Source: Paracamarosporium sp. OC-R06-R3
Lineage: Eukaryota; Ascomycota; Dothideomycetes; Pleosporales; Didymosphaeriaceae
Length of the DNA stretch: 64,000 bases
Assembly: GCA_019828545.1 (NCBI GenBank)
Contig: JACVRA010000414.1
Coordinates: 1 to 64,000, forward strand
Reading direction: 5' to 3'
In this document: in pieces, positions 56,397-64,000 of the stretch
How positions within the stretch are numbered: the stretch's first letter is position 1
How the letters are laid out: the number at the start of each line of letters is the position of its first letter
Translations under genes and position numbers: made by a program
The notes under the pieces: model-generated
Told to the model about the DNA's origin: nothing
Database searches by the model: none
The model's input: only the letters and a program-made list of their open reading frames with translations

Positions 56397-59189
56397 TATT
56401 AAAATTAGTAGTAAGACTTAGGTAGACTTATAGTACTGTAGACGTAGTAATAGGTTTGATTAACAAACACATCTCCGGTTTGTCCGTGCCTCTAATACCA
56501 TCAAGAAGGTGCCATCCCGAGGGGAACCGACGTCAGGAGTAGACCGAGCAAACTTATCTAGTTGGTCTGAGCTTTAGAACTTAGTGAAATGTACATGGCT
56601 ATAGCTTAATCGTTTTCTAGAAGATATTTGAACCTTGGAACAGGCGCCATTTCGCTCGTCTTATTCGGCTGCTTGGCCGAACAACAACGTCTTCTGATAG
56701 CTCTGAAATGATGCCGTATCCTTACCAAGTTGCTCCTGAGAGACTCACAGTTAAATTATTGAAGGCAGCCCCCCTTCACTCTCGTTTTCGTAATCCTCTG
56801 CTCTCTCGTCTACGTAATCCACACTTCCCGCCTCTCCCCCTGAATCGCCGGTCTGGCCATCGAGCTCTGTAGATACTGCGCGACTCTGTCGTCTTTCCAG
56901 GCAGACTCCTTCCGAATCAAGATGCCATCTAAGGAACGAAAAAGATTAACGTTATACCTGTTAGCATTACAAGTGCAACGGCAGATGGTATCGGTTCGTG
57001 GTACAACCTCCTTTCTCTCTGGCTTTCTCCTTAATACTCGCCAACGTCTCCTGTCCCTACTATTCTGAATGAAAATTCGATAACGCTCCCAGGACCAGCC
57101 ATAATGTGATAGAATGACTCCATTAGGGTGAGCCACATAGGTACGAGATTTCATCGCTTTACAACGTGGAAGAATTCGGTCAGGGTGAGTCCGCCCAGGT
57201 CAAAGTCTTCGATGAAATCTCGTGATTTTAGAGAGTCGTTGCTGATTGAATATAGAATACATGCCAATGATGCCCCCAAATGCATTAACCAAACGATGCT
57301 GCTTTAACCAGTTTCCGTTGTCTTGACAGGTTTCTCTCAGTGTTGCCTGATTAGGCATAGTTTGTTTATTGGCGCTAAACAGGCTATTACCTTAAGTACC
57401 CAGCAATATATTTTATCTTCTTCTGCGCTGCGCGCCCTTTTGCTTTTGTTTAACGCTACACTTCGTAATTAAGCTTGTATCTTTGGTTGCCTGCCCCGGT
57501 TTTCATTGTTGAGAGCATTGCGCTTCCGCTCGTGAGATCCGCCCACCTGCGCGAAAGGCCGCAACGACAAAACCACACAACATGCCCTCGAGTTCAGCAT
57601 GGGTGCCTCCTTCGAAGAAGAAGCCAATTTGTTAGCGAGAAGTCACATCTAGCCCGGCCAGTCGTTTCAACACGTCGGCATCCCGATCGACTATCCAGCA
57701 TTACAAGCAAAGGACTACCAATGGTGGTGCGATTCGAGACTCTTCCTTGGGCATCCATAGACGAATAGCAAACAACAGACATATCCTGAGGCGGCGGAGG
57801 GAAACTGTGCCCAATTGTCTCTATCGCACGCCTCGAGCCTGCCTACAGGTGACCCGTACAACCATCCTCCAATTGCTTCACGAATGTCAAAGAAGCCATC
57901 ACGGACAAGGTATCCCACGAAGACGCTCCGCCAACCGCGCAGCTGAGTGGAGACCATTGGGTCAGAGAAACCTACTGAAGGAAACGCGCGTGAGATAGTC
58001 GAAGCTTTTGAGCGCTGGTGACGTTATCTAACTCGCAATGCGATTAGAAGACGAGCCGGATTATAGCCATCTGCATTCCCAACGTCTTGGCCGTTCTGGA
58101 AGTATCTCTGCCCGCCGACTAGCTTTCCGGCCACCATGCTCGCCGCGCTCCTAGTAGGAGACTTAACAACCATTCACATTGTGACAACAACACCAACATC
58201 AACATATTGACTCTGCGACACAGCCACCATCGCGCTTCACTTTTGAGTCACTGCGCTATCTCTCGCTGTCACGGTCACCGTACCTCGTCTCACCGTTACG
58301 GACCCTTTAATGTATTTGCTCCACTCAAAGGGTCAGCGTGGTTCGCACTTGCCTATTATACAACACTCAACTCCCACTCCCACTCTTTGCTTAATGCTGC
58401 GATACTCTTACTCTATCACTCGCACTACCTTTTCGATCCTAGCTGCCCAGTAGCTTATTCATTTGCGACTTATCCTCCATTGCCTGCCATTCCATCATGG
58501 CTATCCCGCGCAAAGTTTACGCCGGCGACATCCACAACGTCCTTGATTAGGCTTCACCTCGACGAGCGTCGTCGTGAGAAACAATTCAGTTACCACGCTA
58601 CCACTAGCAAAAAGGGCAAGCAGTTCTTCACCGACCGACAGCTCACGGAAAGGCTACCGAGGAGTTCATGACTATCATTGCACAAACCAGTACCCTGAAG
58701 TCAACTGGGAGCCCTCTCCAATATCAACAGTCACAGCCGCTTCAGGCCTTGAGTCACCTCAAGCCCTACCATTACCGTGTCTACCAATGATTTAGAAAGG
58801 CCTACCCAAACTCTATCTCAGCCGCCGAACCGACAAAAGAATCGGCAGGGAATGATTATTTTGCTTGAAGAATGCGTAATACAATGATCACTTTCATCGT
58901 GCGGCTCGTCTCTACGTTTGGAAAGAACTTAGGCAAGTAAGGCCGGGGTTACGCTTACACTTACGTTACTCTCCCACGATACTCCCCCACAATACTCCGC
59001 CCGTTGACGGCGCCCTCATATTCTTGTTACCCCTTCACGTTGTTCTCTCGCCATGTCGTCGTCTTGTGACGACCGCAATCGTCGCAATGGCACAGTTATC
59101 CCCCAAGCAGTGTATGATAGTAGCTAATTCGGCAATAGCAGAACCGCCAGCAGCACTGCCTGCAAGATAAGACGATGCATCCGACCCAT
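56397..59189. mobile_element. Probable transposon debris
   Basis: Open frames here are short, overlapping and shifted. They include a basic minus-strand frame (56810-57154) and plus-strand Ser/His-rich frames near 57475-58800. One stretch near 58670-58790 reads QTSTLKSTGSPLQYQQSQPL in one frame, resembling a degraded gag-type polyprotein. Together with the chromodomain remnant downstream this suggests remains of an LTR retrotransposon, but I could not identify paired LTRs. Confidence 0.3.
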
Positions 59190-60147
59190 TTTTGGCACCT
59201 TTTACCAACGCAATTGAAAAGGCAATTGCTCCGCAAATCGGAGAGCATATAGAAACAAATCGTCGCCGGCGTTCAGGACCAAGTCAAGACCATTGTCCAA
59301 ACGCAACTTGCCCAACAATTGTCGCAGGCCACAATACCTTCATCCGCGAGTGTTGGCAGCGCGCCTGCGAAGATCAAGTCAGAACACGATGGTCTCGTCG
59401 TAATAGGCCTGTTATCATCGGACGCGCCTGAGCCCGCAGAGTAGACCCGCCCAAGTATTGCAAAACACCCACCAGTCGTACTCGACACACCCCACAATTG
59501 GAACGGACATGCCCGAAGACTGGCTGCACTAATTCCAGCCGCGAGACTCTCACCGGCTATTTCCTCCCGAACACTGGCTCCCCTTCCAGGAACGAGCGCC
59601 GCTGTAGTTTGATGACGACCCCAACTAGGGAGCATTTGAGCAATCGGCTGTCAAAGCCACGCCCGGGCTCCATAACCTCCTCACTACGTACAGTCCTGGT
59701 GATAGAATCCGCTTTGCACCGTCTCTCCCAAATGAAGGTTTACCAAAACCTGACTTCATATACAGATTTACCCTGTGATCTCTGTAGTTCACTTGGAACC
59801 TGCGATCTCTTGCCTTTACTATCCACCCGCAATAGCCACCCCACAGATTGTAGAGTGTTCCCGTCAATAAGGAATCCCACGATGACGCTCCGCCTTGTGC
59901 TCAGTCGAGTGAGGATCCTCCGGAAGATCACACAGAACGCCGCTACTTTGTTGACGGTGCCCTGGATAAACAATTACGCAAACATCTAGGCGATTGACCT
60001 CGAAACTGGTACCACATGGTCCGCTGGCAAGGTTACGATTACCCAGACGGCTTTTGGGTAAGAGAGGATCATCTGCGACAAGATGTGCCTGAGGTAGCAG
60101 AAGCCTCCGAGCGCCGATGGCAACAACGTCTCATGGCGGGTCGTTGA
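59190..60147 (+). mobile_element. Decayed Ty3/gypsy-like element end with chromodomain
   Basis: Frames at 59200-59600 read gag-like in two shifted phases (NAIEKAIAPQIGEHIE; QVKTIVQTQLAQQLSQATIP). Near 59640-59760 is KATPGLHNLLTTYSPGDRIR. The final frame contains EDHTERRYFVDGALDKQLRK, an in-frame TGA at 59995-59997, then NWYHMVRWQGYDYPDGFWVR and EDHLRQDVPEVAEASERRWQ up to TGA 60145-60147. The V-R-W-x-G-Y-x4-x-WV pattern is a chromodomain, as found at the integrase end of chromoviruses or in fungal chromodomain proteins of repeat origin. The element is broken by frameshifts and stops and cannot be active. Confidence 0.45.
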
Positions 60148-60208
60148 AGCTACGCGGAAACATGCCGGATATTCTTAACGCCTCAGCTCTTGTCAAAGTC
60201 TCTCTTGC

Positions 60209-60572
60209 TCAGGACAACTTATCCGCTGCCTCCATGCGTGCGGCGCCCTTCCAGAGGAGCAATTTACTTTCATCACCTTTCACACTATCAAAACAACCCT
60301 CCCACTCTCTGGCATTTTCTAGGCCTGCCTCTGCTGCACTCAGGAAGAACCTGCAAACCATGATACCTGCGTAGTTGCGCGTCGCACCCTGACACATGCT
60401 GATGATGCGTGCCATCCAGACGTTAGGATTGAATTTCTTCAGAGCTAGCGTGGCGAGCGGTTCAAAGAGCATATAAGGATAGCCTCACGCCCGTTTCCGA
60501 CATGCGGGTGCTAGTGCTCAGATCTGACAGCAAGTTACTGCCGGCTGAGCATTTCCGACGAAACATGCGCTG
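60209..60572 (-). pseudogene. MFS transporter fragment (allantoate permease-like)
   Basis: The minus strand reads VGNAQPA (about 60560), then, after what looks like an intron, YMLFEPLATLALKKFNPNVW, MARIISMCQGATRNYAGIMV and CRFFLSAAEAGL. This is the helix 2-4 region of the Dal5-type major facilitator family. About nine residues normally between MARI and SMCQG are missing, and the sequence loses all resemblance after AEAGL. The rest of the transporter is absent; the chromodomain remnant lies immediately beyond. It is a truncated relic divergent from the 2OG oxygenase. Confidence 0.7.
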
Positions 60573-60766
60573 TCCTGCGTGGTGTTGAGGGTCGAGCACG
60601 ACCTCTTGGCGGGGTATGGCGTGCTTGCACCTCCGCATCGGGGCATTACATCGGTCTGCAGGTCTAATCAGCTCGACTGAAGCGTCGCGCGAAAATCCAT
60701 CTCTGAGGTATTTATACGTGATGTGATCGGATGGCTGGGCAGTCTGTCTCTTGAAACCCCGACGTC

Positions 60767-61975
60767 ATGCCTTCCATTGCACCTGCACCGCTTCCTAGGT
60801 GGCAAAGACCCAGCAAGACGACCGAGAAACTTGACTGGGCCGAAATCAAGGTCATTGATCTCTCTCATTTCGACGAACCAGGAGAGAAGCATAGATTGGC
60901 AGAGGACCTCAGAGACGCCGTATGCCATGGTTGAACCTCGTGGTGAAGGTTTGCTCACTGATTTGATGTCAGGTCCACAAGACCGGTTTCTTTAGCATAA
61001 CCGGCACAGGACTTACGCTGGAAGAGGTCGAGCGCCAGTATGACATTGGGCAGGCATATTTCAAGCTTCCGTTGGAGGAGAAAGGTGACCTAAAACACCG
61101 TTGTGACTTCGCCAAAGGAAACTATTTCGGTTATCGCGCCGTCAGTGAACACCATATCGCGTGCATCATTCGGTCGTCGCTGACATGTACCTTAGGCGCA
61201 CAAGAAGACGATCATGGGTACCGAAGTGCTTGATAACGTGGAGTCCGTCAACATACCAAAGTTCATTCCCTCAAACATAGACGAGCCATTTCATCCCTTT
61301 CTCCAACAATATCGCCCAGAGATTGAAGACTTTTCACAGCGGTCATTGGAAATCGCCGCCAAAGTCTTCACGCTTTTTTCCATTATCTTAGAGCTCCCAG
61401 AGGATTATTTCTCCAAGCAACATCTGTACAGCGATCCTAGCGAAGATCATTTGAGGTACATGATCTACCGTCCACGAAGTGAGCGAGATGATGCAAAGGT
61501 TCACAACACGTGGTCTCGCGCACACACCGACTTTGGATCGTTGACTCTGCTCTGGAGCCAGGATGTTGCGGGGTTGCAACTCAAGACTCCAGCTGGGGAG
61601 TGGAAGTACGTGCCACCGGTCGATAACGGTATCATCTGCAACGTGGGTGATACACTTGACTTCTGGTCTGCCGGATACCTAAAGTCGACAATCCACCGCG
61701 TGGTACGACCACCCCCAGACCAGGCGCATATTCATCGTCTGGGACTATTCTATTTCGTAAGGCCTGGAAACGAGGTAGACATCAAGCCTGCACCTTCGCC
61801 ATTGTTGAAGAGGCTAGGCCTAGTGAGAGAGGATGCGGAGAATGCAAAGCCCGTACGAGGATTGGAATATGTGAGAGAGAGGGTGAAGAATTATCACAAT
61901 CACAACGATTACGCGGACATGAGGGGAAAGAAATTCAAAGTGGGTAATCTGGAGATTGAAGACGAGGCTGCTTGA
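60767..61975 (+). CDS. 2-oxoglutarate/Fe(II)-dependent oxygenase (isopenicillin N synthase-like)
   Basis: Exons 60767-60919, 60973-61140 and 61196-61975 (introns 53 and 55 nt, all phase 0) give 366 aa. The N-terminal DIOX_N part reads IKVIDLSHFDEPGEKH, then LRDAVHKTGFFSITGTGL across the first intron, and GNYFGYRAAHKK across the second. The catalytic domain has HTDFGSLTLLWSQDVAGLQL (H-x-D), WKYVPPVDNGIICNVGD, LKSTIHRVVRPP (distal His) and HRLGLFYFVRPG (2OG-binding Arg). The Fe(II) and 2-oxoglutarate sites look complete. Such enzymes hydroxylate, desaturate or cyclise small molecules, often in secondary metabolism or gibberellin/flavonoid-like chemistry. Substrate unknown. The start ATG 60767 opens MPSIAPAPLPRW. 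Confidence 0.9.
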
Positions 61976-63452
61976 GTCAACGCTGAGAAGGACCATGCTA
62001 GGGGGGACCCAGACTGCTAGGACTAGAAGGCACTGCAGCTTCAGGCTGTTAAACCAAGTCTTTGAAAGTTGGTACTTGGTCGGGTGCTAGTTCAAATCAC
62101 GGCGAAGGCAGATGCAAGCAACGATTGTTGGTGAATCCACATGCAGAAAACAGGACCGCGCTTTTGTGAGCAAGACGTGATTATGCTGTACATCTCATTC
62201 GTGACGGGCTGTCAGAGGCTATGAAACGGCCTTGGTCAGACAGCACCGGGCAATGATCACCTCCAGTCGTTTTGTCGGCCCGCACCGCTAGGGCGCCACA
62301 CCCACTCCTTCCCGTTCACCATCCACCCACACAGCTCCACGCCGTTGCGATACGCCAAATTTGTCCTTGAAATGAGAATGAGAGTTGTACGCCTCGGACG
62401 CCTTGTACACGGCTATCAATACAGTGGCGTGCATGCACTTTTATGCCGTATCGTGTACGCTCGGAGGTTTTAGTCCCGGTTCGAGAGCACCAGGCCGACA
62501 CGGTCAAGGCCCAGGAACCAGGGCGTGTGCTGCGGAGCAGCATGCCCGGTTGTTGACCAGGACCCAGCAGGCGACGACCACAGCGTACACTAATCCTCTC
62601 CCGGCTTCGTGTCCCTTGCCCCGGCACCTCGCGCAGCCCCCACGCCTGCACGTCTTACCACATTGTGCGACTGCTCCAGATGCTCACACCTCCATTTCGA
62701 CAGCCCAGACGTTGATTCGCATCACCGACCGCCGTCGACGCCCAGCATGCGAACACTTCACCTAAAACGGGGCCTTCCGCTGTGCTTACTTTCCCTTTCG
62801 AGGAGCTCACTTGCGGAAGAGCCTGCTCCACGCTCGAGGGAACTGTGCGCTCTTCTTAGGCCTAAAATCAGTGTTGAGGGGCAGCGCAATGTCCGCGAAC
62901 GCATGCCCAGTACGCAGTTGCGCGAGACGCCATACATACTACACGATCGCCTAGCGCAGCCCCATCCCTGCAGGGCTCGCTGTCTACGCGCCCAGCTATG
63001 AATATCGCATGTACACCCTGGATACCTGCCCTACCCCGCTGCAGATTTGCGCCCCTCCTAGACCGAATCGTGCTACGGCACTCTCCTGTTCCAATATCCG
63101 TCTCGTGTCTCCGTACCCCGATCTACTCCTTGCTGGTAGCTGGGACGGTAGCCAAGGCCGGCAGCAAGGGTGCACAAGGTCGTGTGGTCCGCAAGTAATC
63201 AGTATACATATGCAGTCTGCCTTATATTGCGTGTGGGTGCACAGCGTCGCCGTCCTGGAGCGAAGAGGATATATACGCTCGTGGAAGCGACCCACGCACC
63301 GTCAACACTTCGACTCCTTTTGATTACATTGCCCATGCGACTTTAACACGCACTATTTTGAGTGGACGACAATTGCACATTCAGGGAGAATTGTTGAATC
63401 TACATTTGATCCATTGTCGATACAATCGGGCCTCGGACACCACTTTCCCTCA
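61976..63452. other. 1.5-kb intergenic region
   Basis: GC-rich frames on both strands (62316-63295) are mutually overlapping and not protein-like. No RNA gene recognised. Confidence 0.45.
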
Positions 63453-64000
63453 ATGGCTGTCCCGGTCTTCCCATCGGTAGACCATTTGCCGCCGGCATAT
63501 GTAGCAGAGGACAACTCTCACCCTCTGCTAGCAACATGCATATCGTTCCTCGTCATCGAGACAGTCTTCATGACACTGCTCTACGTATCGCGCTTCCTGT
63601 CCAACGAACCGAAAGCGAATTGGAACATGATCGTCCTCATGACGGGTGCATACCTCGTCTGCTTGTGCAAGATAACAATCGGACTGCGTGCGTTTCCCTC
63701 TCTTTGATTCCCCTAAACTTACCTTGACCTAGCGCTGACACGGTAGCAGTCGCGATCAACATCGGCGGAGCAGGACACCACACTGTCACTCTATCCTACG
63801 ACACAATCACTAAAGCGCTGCAGCTGAACACAGCTTTGCAGTTGGTTTGTCCGCTCACAACAAGCCTGTCCAAGATGTCCATCCTCTGCCTCTTCTACAA
63901 CATCTTCGGGCGTACCTCTGCGCGCTACCGGCTCGTCATTCGCATTACCTTTGTGTTGTGCTTGATCACGCTGCTGGTGCAGGTCGTGATCCCCTTCGCC
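63453..64000 (+). CDS. Fungal rhodopsin-domain integral membrane protein (5' part, runs off window)
   Basis: Exon 1 is 63453-63687; intron 63688-63749 (62 nt); exon 2 runs from 63750 past the window end. MAVPVFPSVDHLPP is followed by hydrophobic segments: LLATCISFLVIETVFMTLLY, WNMIVLMTGAYLVCLCKITI, LQLVCPLTTSLSKMSILCLF and LVIRITFVLCLITLLVQVVI. The spliced junction reads ITIGLLAINIGGAGHH. The G.G.H and KMSILCLFYNIF.....R motifs identify the multi-helix 'rhodopsin domain' family (PF20684-type) of fungal plasma-membrane proteins, of largely unknown role; some relatives act in host-surface sensing. The 3' part lies outside the window. Confidence 0.85.

Noticed and set aside
62085..62105. B-box-like GTTCAAATC near 62.09 kb
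   Set aside because: The T-stem does not pair and no cloverleaf can be built.
62316..63323. Several GC-rich frames upstream of the rhodopsin-domain gene
   Set aside because: They are mutually overlapping on both strands, with no conserved motif; high GC alone explains their length.
1..64000. CRISPR arrays, operons and bacterial-type signals
   Set aside because: No direct-repeat/spacer arrays are seen, and the spliceosomal introns show a eukaryotic nuclear genome.

Overview
The window looks like nuclear DNA of a filamentous ascomycete (Pezizomycotina, most likely a dothideomycete). The genes carry short spliceosomal introns of about 43-65 nt with GT...AG ends and CTAAC/CTGAC-like branch points. 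The window also has a HET-domain gene, a Zn(II)2Cys6 regulator, a fungal rhodopsin-domain membrane protein and decayed sequence rich in TAG stops, as expected after repeat-induced point mutation (RIP). Exon coordinates were worked out by hand; for every spliced model I checked that the summed exon length is a multiple of three.

Layout. 1-8.7 kb is a decayed, subtelomere-like stretch: a 40-nt poly-C edge, a GH31 glycosidase pseudogene, one fairly intact HET gene and two more pseudogenes. 9-26 kb is gene-dense housekeeping DNA: an alpha-arrestin, an AP-1/Fcr3-like bZIP factor, an Stm1-like RGG ribosome-binding protein, a RING-IBR-RING E3 ligase, a methionine-type permease and a small glycine-rich protein. 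26.6-30.3 kb holds an intradiol ring-cleavage dioxygenase and a pyruvate decarboxylase-like enzyme. 30.9-33 kb is a decayed island with an unrecognised fossil gene. 33.7-50.8 kb is again gene-dense: an FSH1-type serine hydrolase, a membrane BAG-domain cochaperone, a short-chain dehydrogenase (SDR), a Gfo/Idh/MocA (Gal80-like) oxidoreductase, an NDUFAF5-like mitochondrial methyltransferase divergent from dynactin p62, an unknown conserved gene and a secreted GtaA-type glutaminase. 52-55 kb holds a Zn(II)2Cys6 regulator divergent from an SDR. 55-60.6 kb is transposon debris with TAG-riddled frames, a chromodomain remnant and a broken MFS transporter. A 2-oxoglutarate/Fe(II) oxygenase and the 5' part of a rhodopsin-domain protein close the window.

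How the genes relate. Most are independent housekeeping genes. Two small metabolic neighbourhoods are plausible but unproven: the dioxygenase + decarboxylase pair, and the regulator/SDR/broken MFS/oxygenase group, which would be a cluster remnant invaded by repeats. I did not find a convincing new multi-gene system. The observations most worth checking are a gene whose only plausible intron lacks an AG acceptor (40704-40756), the fossil gene at 31.4-32.6 kb whose lost codons are mostly TAG, the TAG-only frame at 55.7-56.4 kb, and a G-run frameshift that seems to truncate the HET protein.
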